Assembly: GCA_027605045.1 (NCBI GenBank)
Contig: JAQFWX010000026.1
Location: 186,001 to 250,000 of the forward strand
From: Phallus indusiatus
Lineage: Eukaryota; Basidiomycota; Agaricomycetes; Phallales; Phallaceae
Length of the DNA: 64,000 nucleotides
Direction: 5' to 3'
The notes beneath the pieces were generated by a model that was not told the DNA's origin, ran no database searches, and saw only the letters and a list, made by a program, of their open reading frames with translations. Positions 1 through 10,765 of this stretch are shown in pieces. How positions within the stretch are numbered: position 1 is the stretch's first letter; each line of letters begins with the position of its first letter. The translations under genes and the position numbers were made by a program.

Positions 1-35
1 CTGGGGTTGACTCGTTTGACCTATCACCCTCACAG

Positions 36-125
36 ATATGGGATACGGAGAACATGCGCCTTGTTGCTTCCGGTGTTCATAACAAAATGGACGCCTCAAA
101 ACCCAAAGTCTCGAACAAGCTATGA
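36..125 (+). CDS. Thioesterase paralogue, last exon only (5' part lies outside the window)
   Basis: Bases 31-35 are a good intron acceptor (CACAG). The following 90 bases read IWDTENMRLVASGVHNKM and then a basic tail to TGA at 123-125. This matches the last exon of the thioesterase gene that begins at 474, which also starts IWDAT and continues LRLLVTGTHMKM. Both resemble the C-terminal strand of fungal hotdog-fold (4HBT) thioesterases, which typically end with a segment like IWDATKHRLIASGVHIKM. The two genes are therefore probably tandem paralogues on the same strand, about 350 bp apart. Only the end is visible, so function rests on the paralogue. Confidence 0.6.
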   Translation: MWDTENMRLVASGVHNKMDASKPKVSNKL

Positions 126-473
126 CACATACCTCTAATTGTTATACCATATCATAATATATTAGGAAACAGTATCTACGTATGCTTGTATTTATTCTTA
201 ACAGTACAACACGAAGAAAGCTTTCTCTGTAGGTCATCTTTCCAAAGCTGTAAGTAAACTGTGTATTTGAATATAATTGACAACTAGTTGTTCATTATTT
301 CGTTTTGAGATTAGGAAGTTGGCTGAAGTTGGTCGCCGGCGTTAGCTCCGGTATCCGAGGACGAACGCTCATCCCCGTCGTGAACGGCCCAAACGGCTCT
401 GCGCATAGCCGGTTCCGCGATATAAGACCCAGCGGGTTTCATATTTAAAATTCAGACTCGGACTTCAGCCCCA
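126..473. other. Intergenic spacer between tandem thioesterase genes
   Basis: No open frame of note. It should hold the terminator of the upstream paralogue and the promoter of the next gene. No clear TATA box was picked out. Confidence 0.4.
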
Positions 474-1295
474 ATGATACCTACTCAACAAAAGCAAACC
501 GACATCAAAGCGATTCGCGGTAATGCTCCGGACGAGATTAAAACTCGCGTTGCTGAAGCTCTTGGAAACTTCACTCTAAGTCAACACTATGGCGACGATG
601 GTTTCGCAGATTCTATTTCGAGAAGAATCAAGATTGTTGAAGTTACGCTGAATCCGCAGGAAAATGCCAAGAAAGCGGAATGTGTTGTAACCTCTGAATT
701 GGAAGTTGAGAAGGGTAAAACCAAAAAACTCGTCTTTAATCTTGACATTGATCATGTTTTCTGATGATTCAACAAAAATGCAGATATGACGAGCGGTCTA
801 CGTAAGATTTTATTGTTTCTTAATTACGTGTTCGTTGATTATAACATCTTTAAAATAGGTATAATGCACGGTGGATGCACAGCCTTTCTCTTGGACATGT
901 AGGTGATCATGATATCTCTAATGCGTTGAGACAAACTCGCTTTGACATCTTCTAGTTGTACTAGTCTTCCTTTAGTAGGATTGATTGGTGGCTACGCTGG
1001 CGTGTCATTATCATTATCTGTAAATTATCATGCACCTGCCCCGATGTAAGTCTCATAAACCGCATTTTAGGCTATGAGGCTGAGAAAATATTTAGTGGTT
1101 GCAAGCTTCGTGTAATTACCAGGAGTGTCGCCGTTGGAGGACGTACAATGAACGCTAGAGGAGAAGTATATATGAATATTAAAATCTTTGATTGGAATAA
1201 TACTAATATTGTTACGTTCGTAGATATGGGATGCAACAAAGTTACGGCTACTGGTCACTGGGACTCATATGAAAATGTCCGAGTCCAAATTATGA
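474..1295 (+). CDS. Hotdog-fold acyl-CoA thioesterase-like protein (4HBT family), possibly frame-broken
   Basis: Five exons can be joined: about 474-714, 859-898, 956-1045, 1071-1165 and 1224-1295, giving roughly 179 residues. The core IMHGGCTAFLLDI carries the HGG motif of 4HBT hotdog thioesterases, followed by GGYAGVSLSLSVNYHAPAP and the closing IWDAT strand. Members of this family hydrolyse acyl-CoA thioesters; the substrate cannot be told here. Introns 1, 2 and 4 keep the frame. Between exons 3 and 4 the only candidate intron (1046-1070) is 25 nt, too short for normal splicing, and leaves the frame off by one. The gene may therefore carry a small deletion, or the base calls there may be wrong. 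It sits next to a paralogue ending at 125. Confidence 0.7.
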
Positions 1296-1788
1296 CATAT
1301 GAGACAAATTCGGACATAGCATGTTCTAAAACTATTTTTTCAAACATTCCCTCCAGTTAGGCTTATGAGATTTTCTTTTCTCAAAAAAACTTTAGATCTT
1401 TGTCTGTTGGGACGACGGTCGATGATGCATGCTCGGTTAACTGCCCTTGTACATATATACAGTATCTAGGTCTTGGTAAGACTTGGGCGTCTTTTCCGAT
1501 TCGCCTCGGCCACTTCTACGACTTACATTCCCTTGTCCCCTTGCACGCTAACGCAAGGGTCCTTCACAAGACATTTTCCCGGTCACAACCGTTTCGTGGC
1601 ATGATGCATCGTGCCGCGCCGGGTCACTCTCGCGTGATTGAGGCCTAAGTTCGCTAAATCCCTGTTATAAAAATCTGAGTCAAAGGTCAGAGTGACGGAA
1701 CGATCGAAACGCATCTCTTTATTCTCTTTTTTACTGTGAAACCCACCGTTGTTTCAATTGTCTCCAGCTCCAGCTTACGGTGAATGAT
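1296..1788. other. Spacer without recognisable gene
   Basis: Lies between the thioesterase and the decayed kinase copy. Reading frames here (for example 1400-1648) start from non-ATG codons and show no family resemblance. Confidence 0.35.
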
Positions 1789-2950
1789 ATGTCGAGCGGA
1801 GAAGAAAGTTATCAAGCAGAAGGTATGTTTCCAAACATAAATTATTCGATCATACGCACGCCTCTCAAAATGCACGTTCAGATCCCCAACTCTCAACAAC
1901 AGAAGAAAGACCTTCGTAGATGACCCAGAGGTGAACCTTCATCTCATTGAAAACTTCTTCGTCGCTTTGGACAATATTCAGGAAATGGAGGACTATCATT
2001 CTATTATGCGGTCCTTGAACAGTGTTAATACAGTACCCAGAAAAGTCGACATGCACAGTGACCTTCGTCAACATTTTCAAGCAAATTGCTCAGGTGATTT
2101 GCGCTATTGGTGACAATTCGCGGACACCACCGCTTCGCGTTTTATTCCCTTATACGATATGACCATCGGGAAAGGCTGGAAACAGACGTATGGTATCGCA
2201 CCCGACATCCGAATGGTGAAAGACACGTGGAACGATGATGCCAGGCGACACGACGAAGGTGCTGTACTGCGCTGTATCCGTAAGAACGGACCTGTCCCTG
2301 GAGTGACTCGCTTCCGCTTCTTGTCCAATGGCATTTCCGATTGCGTCACTATGGTCGGACCAAAATACAGGCTCTTGATGAGAAACGTGGGGCTCAGGCT
2401 AAGTGCCTGCCGAAGCATTTTAGAGTTCTTGAAAGTAATATATGACGGAATAGAAGGTGTATATATACCTCTTCACCGTTGTACAATTATCATTCATTTC
2501 CTTTCAGCGCACGAGAAGGCAGCTGAGCACGGTGTTCTGCATAGAGACGTCAGTTGGTATAACGTGTTCTGCAGGCCCCAGTAGTTTCTTGGGGTACTCG
2601 AAGGCAGCGCAATAGATTTCTCAAACATTGGGAAGGTGCTGTACGTCTTTTAAATCTATTTGTTTATTGGTTTCTTACGACTCATGACCCAGGGGAAATC
2701 CGCGCTCGCAGTCTCTATGTCTGCTGACCGATTTCGACAACGCAGCGATGATGGATGACTTGGAAGATGTAAAGGGCACGCCGATGTTCAGGGCGTACGA
2801 ACTTGCCTATCAAAAAGAAGATTATGAGTGTATCCGTGAAGCTCAATATTTACCATCCATTTCCTACTCCTAATTTTCCCTCGAAGGCGAAGTCAGATAT
2901 ACCCAAGTCTACGGACAGAGACGATACGACAAATTTAATGTCACTTGACT
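1789..2950 (+). pseudogene. Decayed FunK1-type kinase, copy 1
   Basis: Homology to the intact FunK1 genes at 10766-13368 and 22832-25406 is clear but broken. The start MSSGEESYQAEG at 1789 matches MTSEESSP; a frame change leads to FVDDPEVNLHLIENFFVALD around 1915-1965. A large middle piece is missing after about 2110, and the frame resumes with IRMVKDTWNDDARRHDEG (about 2210-2270), GLRLSACRSILEFLKVIYDGIEG, an intron at about 2456-2506, and AHEKAAEHGVLHRDVSWYNV. A stop follows at 2582. Later pieces LCLLTDFDNAAMMDD and GTPMFRAYELAYQKE occur near 2715-2815 in shifted frames. FunK1 proteins are fungal protein-kinase-like proteins with an HRDxSWYN catalytic loop. This copy cannot make a full protein. 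Confidence 0.8.
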
Positions 2951-2999
2951 ATTGATGGTCGAACTAAGTACAGACCTGTGACGGGGAGTGTTGGCCTTA

Positions 3000-3245
3000 A
3001 TCTTTAGGCTGAGCGCCTGCCAAAGTGTCCTGGAGTTCTTAAAAGTAATTTATGAAGGTATAGAAGGTATATCTTTTTAACATCCTATTATCGTCATTTA
3101 TCTCCTTTTCAGCCCACGAGAAAGCAGTTGAGCGAGGCGTTTTGCATCGAGACGTTAGCTGGTATACCTGCTCTGCAGGCCTCAACATTTTTTTGAAAAC
3201 AACAGCCCCATCAATTTCCCAAACACTGGGCCGAACCATATCCTA
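3000..3245 (+). pseudogene. Second FunK1 kinase-core fragment
   Basis: A separate short remnant right after copy 1 reads RLSACQSVLEFLKVIYEGIEG, then after an intron-like gap AHEKAVERGVLHRDVSWY, followed by loss of frame. It repeats the same kinase core seen at about 2395-2570, so it is not the continuation of copy 1 but a further partial duplicate. Confidence 0.7.
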
Positions 3246-4180
3246 CCATATCCTGTAGAAACATGTAACAGACAGATAAGAGTGTTGCGGTGTATTCATT
3301 CTCGTATGATCATGAGTCTACATGACGGATCTGCCAGTGAAAGTGATATCCTTGGTATTAATCTCAGTTCAGACTTTGTTTGCACCTGTCTGAACGTCAA
3401 CTATGATGATGGACTTTCGTTCAATCTGTGATTCAAGCTTCTTCATGTACAGAAAAAAAATAGATTGACAGAGATGACGAACGCACATTTTTTCAAAAAT
3501 TTTCACTCTTTAGCAGGAGAATTATGTAACAACGCAGGGTTTTGAAATATCGCTGAAACTCTTTCAGACTCCGGTAGCTGCTTCTGGTACTTAGTGGTTC
3601 AAGCTCTGTGCGGCGCTGATATAACGATCGCATTTCTGAGACGGAGTATATTCAAACGTGGAGGAATCCGTATCGATAAGGACGCGCATTCCCAGAAGAA
3701 ATTGGTTCATTCATATCGACTTGACACGTACGCAACCTAACCGCGGTCAACGTTCATCGATGTCATCTGGTTCATAAATTCTAGACTTCATCCTTCGTCT
3801 GGCCGCCTTTTTGTAGACTTTCTCAGGCGCGTTCATACCTATATGTGAAAAATGTGGACACGAGCAGCTGAAACTTCCGTATGCCACTTTTCACCGTCTA
3901 CACGATTTCTTGCTGGCATGCAATTATAGGTACGCCATACTACAGACCAATTGGCTCGTCCGATCATATCAGGACGATTATGCTTTCGTTGAAGCGCAAA
4001 CTTCTTTTTCTCTCTCTGTCATCACTCCAAAGACCTCATGACCTTGCATGGAGTCTTCACGACCACACACTCGACTGCGGTACACACGCATGTGAGAAGA
4101 GCTCATTTTCAAAGACGTCTGCAGGGTATATAGCTTCTCATGTTTTTGTTTTTTTTTAGCATTCTACTAAATCCGCGTAG
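3246..4180. other. Spacer; right part duplicated before the second carboxylesterase
   Basis: No gene recognised. Roughly 3880-4180 (for example TGCTGGCATGCAATTATAGG at 3911) resembles about 7640-7955 in front of the second carboxylesterase, so the duplication that made the esterase pair included upstream DNA. Confidence 0.5.
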
Positions 4181-6546
4181 ATGGTTGCTTTCCTTATTTA
4201 TCTCGCAGCTGTCTTTTCCTTAGTGAAAGCCAGTTCTTCCGACAACGTGGTAGACTTGGGATATGCAAAGTACCAAGGGGTGACCATCCCTAACACGACG
4301 AATACGCAGTTTCTAGGTATAAGGTTCGCAGCCCCACCAACAGGTGTGTACTAGGATGCCATCGTTATACACATACCATTCCTCAATTCGCCCTTGCTGG
4401 TACCAGGGACATTGCGGTTCGATGCACCGAAACCACCTGCAGTAACACCGGGTATTCAAGTAGCTAGTTCCTTCGCGGGGCAGTGCTTTCAATCAAACGA
4501 GGGAATACAGCCGGTCAATCCATTCCGTCCTCAAACCACGTCAAGTTCCCAACGACTCACAAAAAGGGAAACGCTATCCGAGGACTGTCTATTCTTGAAG
4601 TGAGAGTATTGCAAGTTCTCAACCCAGCCTTTACTCATGACTAAAATAGCGTTTACGTCCCCGGTCCCAAGGTTAACCCGGATGCGAACCTTCCCGTGAT
4701 CTTCTGGATTCATGGGTAAACTTTTTGAATTTTGAGCTACTAGGCGGTAAATCATGTTTATATTTTCGTTTTTAGAGGCGGATATCAAGAAGGTGATGGC
4801 ACTGACCCTGGCAAAGACCTCCTTCCCATCTCGGGGAATGGAATAGTCGTCGTTACCGTGCAGTATCGACTAGGGGTGTTTGGATTTTTGCCAGGACAAA
4901 ATGTAAAAGCGGGTGGTGCGCTAAATGCTGGTTTATGTACGTTTTTTTTGGTGCATTCAGAAATTCTGACCTTATTATTCCAAAGTGGACCAACAGTTTG
5001 GGTTACAATGGACACAGCAACACGTATGTTCGGATTAATACTATCTTTAATATCTCAGACAATATGTTGTATTTATGCGTCGCATGATAGATTAGCAAAT
5101 TTGGCGGTGATCCAACTAAAGTAACAATTTGGGGCGAATCCGCAGGTAACCTATCTTTCCCCTTCTCAATTATTTCTGAACGCTCGACATTTTCTTCCTT
5201 TCACTAGGCGCGGGCTCCGTTCTGCAACACCTCGTTGCCAATGGCGGACAGACTGATCCTCCTCTATTCAGAGCTGCAATGACCAGCTCGACATTCCTCC
5301 CATCGCAATACGCCTTCAATGATCCACAGGCCGAGGTTAGTCTCCCATCTTTCTTTTTTCTATTTTGTTCTTATACCTCCTCAAAGACTCTTTACAATAC
5401 TGTTGTATCCAGCACCGGGTTCGTTCCAACGTTCCAACGCTTGAGAAATCCTATGATAGTTTTTTAACATGTTACAGATGTTCTAACGCAACTGACACTC
5501 TTTCTTGTCTTCGTGCTTTGGACGCAAATACTTTGCAAGCTACCAACGCGGCAATCAGTGTCAATGCCTTCTTTGGGACGTTTATCTTTGCACCTGTCGT
5601 GGATGGAGAATTCATCCGAGAACGACCAACGGTTGCCATGAAAGAGGGGAAAGTGAACGGGGTATGCATACCTGTCTCTCTCTTTCAAATTGTAATGTTG
5701 AACTGAATTTTGATGGTTAGCATGCTTTACTTTCCGTCACCAATACATTTGAAGGTGCATCATTTGTTGATACAAGTACGGCAAGCACCGTTCAAGTGCC
5801 CAACTATGTCGAACAACTTTTCCCAAAACTCGGAGCTCAGAATGCTGCTGCTGCTGCGGCAGTATATGCAGACGTCGGTGAACATATTGATCAAGTTATT
5901 GGAATAATGGGCGAATGTCAGCCATCAGTTTTAAGTTGTAAAATTTTTTTGTTGATGAATGTCGTGAACAGCTATTTTTATTTGTCCGACATACGATTTG
6001 CTACAAGCATTCAAAGGAAAATCATCATGGAAAGTAAGCATTATTCATCTATTCCAGCATTCCGTCGAAGACCGAGGGAAACAAATTTAATAGGGTGAAT
6101 TTGCGATTCCTCCCGGGGCACATGGTCAAGACCTCGGATATTATTTTACTTCGTGAGTCCTTTTCGCTTCAAATATGTAGCCCAACATTAGTCAATACGT
6201 TCCTAGCACCAATCCAGGAGGTGTTCCGGCATTCAATAACACAGAATTCGACATCGCATTTCCAGACTCTTTTGTTGACTTTGCCATGTCACTCGATCCT
6301 AATATCAAACATCGTCCATCAGTTGATAAAAAGCCCTTTTGGTCAACATGGAGTATCGATGATAGAACAGAAATGTTATTCAACAAGACGGAGAATAATG
6401 AACCGGTGTTGAAGACAACTACAACGGACGCGGCTTTGTTGCAAAGATGCAGGTTTGTACTTCTTTATTTCATTGCCGAAAACTTCAATGAGATCATTTC
6501 TTGTTACAGTTTTTGGGAAAGCGTGTCAGCCTTGACAGGTCAATGA
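4181..6546 (+). CDS. Secreted type-B carboxylesterase/lipase, copy 1
   Basis: Multi-exon gene of the carboxylesterase type-B family (alpha/beta hydrolases acting on ester bonds). It starts with a signal peptide, MVAFLIYLAAVFSLVKAS, then NVVDLGYAKYQGV and GIRFAAPPTG typical of the family N-terminus. SEDCLFLNVYVPG is the conserved second signature, IFWIHGGGYQ the oxyanion-hole loop, and GESAGAGSV carries the nucleophile serine (codons split by the intron at about 5144). The acidic and histidine end includes GAHGQDLGYYF near 6115-6150. The reading ends FWESVSALTGQ with TGA at 6544-6546. About a dozen short introns can be placed with GT-AG ends and the frame stays open, so the copy looks intact. 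It is a tandem duplicate of 7956-10312. Confidence 0.85.
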
Positions 6547-7955
6547 GTTTAGTAGACCTTCATTTTACAAAAGATATGCTAGGAGATATCGATACAAATC
6601 TGTTCGGACTGATTTTAAACTTGCTACTATTAATTTTCTTCAAAACAAATTCTCACAAATCAGAAGCACAGTTCGGGTTCTAACCTCTAAACACGTTGAG
6701 CGGCAGGCCAAAAAAATGATGACAACGGTAACCTTACATGAAATCAGGCAAATCCTTTGAACATCCATCTCCACTCTTTCCCTACCGTATATTACCGCAC
6801 ACGTGTATTAGCGATAATAGCGAACGGGTGTCACACTCCCACATTTCAACGTCTCAACAGTTCTCAACGACACGTTTGGGTTCTCCGCCTCAATAACATG
6901 TGACCAGTGCGTCTTTAAATCGAAAATTATCGAATCAATGAATGTTTCGACTTCGTTCTTCTTTGTTTAGGAAGTATCGAAGATGACAGTGGGTTGAAGT
7001 TGATTTATATAGTAGGTGTACAGTGTACATGTGCTCCGATGTATATAGAATTTTCCTGATAAGACGCTCGTGATACTTTTCAGAGAGCAGCTGTGCATAG
7101 AGTAACGGAGGTGGTGGGCCGTGGACGTCGTCTAAGGTTGTAAGCAGTGTTGGAAAGTTCCCGGCCTGGAGAATTTCCCTGCCCCATGCGTGCGAGAAAT
7201 CTGATACCCAGTTTTTCTCTGAAGACTGTACGGTAAGGCTTTCAGAAACATAAGAAAGTAAATTTCTTTCGAACTCCGGTCCGGAGACTCCCGGACTAAC
7301 GCTCTACCCATTTTGACCACATTGTCGCGCATTGCCTGAAATTGAGCGGAATCTGTCCATCAATAGGGCGCGGTTTCCAAAAGAATTGTTTCATTTGTCT
7401 TGACATTCCGTGTTTTCCGTACCGATTTAATGTTGTCATTCAACATTCATCTTGTTTTCTCAGCTGCGATAGGCTAATCTTGACCTTTTGTAAATTTTCC
7501 GAGTTCGAGTCGCAGCTACCGCCCACGACAGATGATATCAAGTATGCTATGTTCTGGATTAGTTTTTTTTTTTTGACTCAAGATGTGTTGTGTTTTTTTT
7601 ATAGTTATCCGTGCACTTTCTACTACAATGGACCTTCTAAAACGGTTCACTGCTGGCACGCAATTATAGGTGTGCACATGGACCAATTGGATCCTCATCA
7701 TTCTCACATCAACGCCCCCAGCATCATCTGATCATACGGAGCGACATTCTAATTATGATCTCATCGAAGCGGAGACCTCTCTTTGTCTCTGGTCTCACTC
7801 AAAGGCCTCATGACCTGGCTACAGTCTCTATGACCACATACTCAAATGCGGACCGCACGCTTTCGAGAAGAGTTCGAGACGTGTAAAAATGTTTTATATA
7901 ACTTCCTGTTTCACCAACATTCCGACCTGATCCCAACTTTTTTTTACCCGCGTAG
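6547..7955. other. Spacer between the two carboxylesterases
   Basis: No gene recognised. About 6676-6845 shows weak similarity to 29356-29545 (shared words such as TAACxTCTxAACAC, GAGCGGC and CCTTTGA), suggesting an old dispersed repeat. From about 7640 the sequence is a diverged copy of the region upstream of esterase copy 1. Confidence 0.4.
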
Positions 7956-10312
7956 ATGTTTACTATCATAATTTATCTCGCAGCTGTTTTCTCCTTGGTG
8001 ACAGCCAGTCCTTCTGCTGAGAATGTGGTAGACTTGGGATATGCAAAATACCAAGGGGTGACCATCCCCAACACCACAAATACGCAATTTCTGGGTATAA
8101 GATTTGCGGCGCCACCAACAGGTTTGCATGATGGCAACTTCGTATACATTCCATTCTTTAATAGATTCTCGCTAGGTTCATTGCGCTTTGAAGCACCCAG
8201 ACCACCGGCATCAACCCCAGGCATTCAAGTGGCTAGCTCTTTTGCTGCGCAATGTTTGCAATCAAACTCAGGAGTACAGCCAATCAATCCATTCCGTCCT
8301 CAAGCTTCATCCTCTCAGCTACTCGAAAAGAGGGAAACTTCCACTGAAGACTGCCTTTTTCTAAAGTGAGAACATTCGACATCTCAGTTCAAATCTTACT
8401 CATATCTGTGCAAAAGCGTTTACGTTCCTGGTTCCAAAATCAACCCAAACGCGAATCTCCCCGTAATTTTCTGGATTCATGGGTTAGCCTTATTAATTTT
8501 TGAGCTTCTAGATTGCAAATTCATGTGTACTTATTTTAGAGGCGGATATCAAGGAGGCGATGGCACCCAGCCTGGCAACGACCTCCTTCCCATCTCAGGT
8601 GACGGAGTGATTGTGGTTTCGGTACAGTATCGACTAGGGGTGTTTGGGTTCTTGCCGGGAAACAAGGTAAAAGCGGGTGGTGCTCTAAATGCCGGTTTAC
8701 GTGAGTTTTTCTGCTCCGCGAAGTTTTCATTGTCTCATTGTTCCAAAGTGGATCAACAATTTGGGTTACAATGGACACAAGAACACGTACGCTATAACAA
8801 ATAGCACCTCGGTTAGTGCTGCATTTACGTATTTCATGATACTAGATTAGCAAATTTGGCGGCGATCCCACCAAAGTAACAATCTGGGGTCAATCCGCAG
8901 GTTGTGTCATTTTTTCAATTCTGTTCATGACAAACCCTCAATGAGTTCTTTTTTTTTCAGGCGCTGGCTCGGTACTGCAACACCTTGTTGCCAATGGCGG
9001 ACAGACTAATCCTCCGTTATTTAGAGCTGCAATAACCAGCTCGACATTCCTGCCTTCACAATATGCTTTCAATGATACACAGGCCGAGGTAATTTAAGCT
9101 TCAATCAAACTTTCCCTTTTTCCCTTCCTTTATCTCATTCTCATTTCCTTCGTCAAAGAAACTCTACGATACTGTTGTTTCCAACACCGGGTCCGTTTCA
9201 ATACTTAAGGAACTCTTTGCAGTGGTTTTTAACGCGTTTAAATATTCAGATGCTCTAACGCAACTGATACACTTGGTTGTCTTCGTGCCTTGGATGTCGA
9301 TACCTTGCAAAACGTCAATGTGGCTATCAGTGCGAATGCGTTTTTTGGAACGTTTATTTTCGTACCCGTCGTGGACGGTGAGTTCATAAGAGAAAGACCC
9401 ACGGTTGCCATGAAAGAGGGAAAAGTTAACGGGGTACGCATCCACACTTTCTGTTGATTGTATCCGCCTTAGTTACACAACGATTAGCATGCCTTACTTT
9501 CCGTAACCAACACATTTGAGGGTACTACCTTTGTTAATCTCAGTACGGCGAGCACTGTTCAAGCACTGGACTACGTCGAACAATTATTCCCCAAACTCGG
9601 ATCTCTGTATGCTGGCATTGCTGCGGCGTTGTATGAAAACGTTGGTGAGCCCATTGACCAAGTTATTGGAATAATGGGAGAATGTAAGTCTCCAGCACAT
9701 TCTACTTCGCCTTTTGTTAATGAACATTTTCGCGCGTAGCAATTTTTATTTGTCCGACATACACTTTGTTACAAGCATTCGGCGGAAAATCATCATGGAA
9801 GGTGAGAATTGTCTTTCTGCTCTCATACCTGAAGAGCATGAAATAATATTTTTAGGGCGAATTCGCGATTCCTCCCGGGGAACATGGTCAAGACCTCGGA
9901 TATTATTTTACTTCGTGAGTGCTTTTCGCTTCAAATATGTAGCCCAACATCATTCAATAAAATCTTAGTACTAATTCAGGCGGCGTTCCGGCATTCAATA
10001 ACACCGAATTCGACATTGCATTCCCAGACTCTTTTGTCGACTTCGCCATGTCACTCAATCCTAATATCAAGCATCGTCCGCTGGTTGATAAAAAACCCCT
10101 TTGGTCAACATGGAATATTACCGGTGATAGAACAGAAATGTTATTCAACAAGACGGAGAATAATGAACCGGTGCTGAAGACAACTACAACGGACGCGGCT
10201 TTGTTAGAAAGATGCAGGTATGAGCCATTTATCCATTCAATCGTAACATTTCAATGACATTATCTCTTGTTACAGTTTTTGGGAAAGTGTTTCAGCGATA
10301 ACAGGTCAATGA
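7956..10312 (+). CDS. Secreted type-B carboxylesterase/lipase, copy 2
   Basis: Tandem paralogue of the gene at 4181 with the same exon pattern. The signal peptide is MFTIIIYLAAVFSLVTAS, followed by NVVDLGYAKYQGV, GIRFAAPPTG, SEDC-type TEDCLFLK/NVYVPG, the FWIHGGGYQGGDG loop and GQSAGAGSV around the nucleophile serine (8890-8970). Copy 1 has GESAG at this place; both forms occur in the family, so this is not by itself a loss of function. The C-terminal part shows EHGQDLGYYF-like sequence and ends FWESVSAITGQ with TGA at 10310-10312. All junctions inspected keep the frame. Likely a secreted esterase; substrate unknown. Confidence 0.85.
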
Positions 10313-10765
10313 GCTTAGACCTTATTTTTCAAAAAAAAAAAAAGGTTTACGTTATCGCTTCTGTGTTCAGAATGAATAAAACGATTGTTACTGGTCTCCA
10401 TAATTTTCAGCCAGCAAAAGCATGATCATGATGAGGGATTTCGGCCTATTTATAAACTCGATTAAGAGGCGTATGCAACCTACCAATTATCTATCATGAT
10501 CCCAAACGTCTTCAAACAAATGCGAGCGTAATCAGAATCAACATTAGCTGTGTTTATGAAGCAATGTCTACAAAACAAATTTGATTTCCTAGTGCAAGTA
10601 GAACATAGTATCGTCTCTTGTGACATTAATATAAATCTGAAGCGATAAATTACACAATAGCTATATAGACCGCCGAACCCTAAATTGAATGTGAATTGCA
10701 CAGGTGAGGATTTGGCTGTACGAATTCACTAAGACACGCACTTCATTCATAAATGGAGGTTTTAT
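10313..10765. other. Convergent spacer between esterase copy 2 and a FunK1 gene
   Basis: AT-rich, no gene seen. It should contain the 3' ends of both flanking transcripts. Confidence 0.4.
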
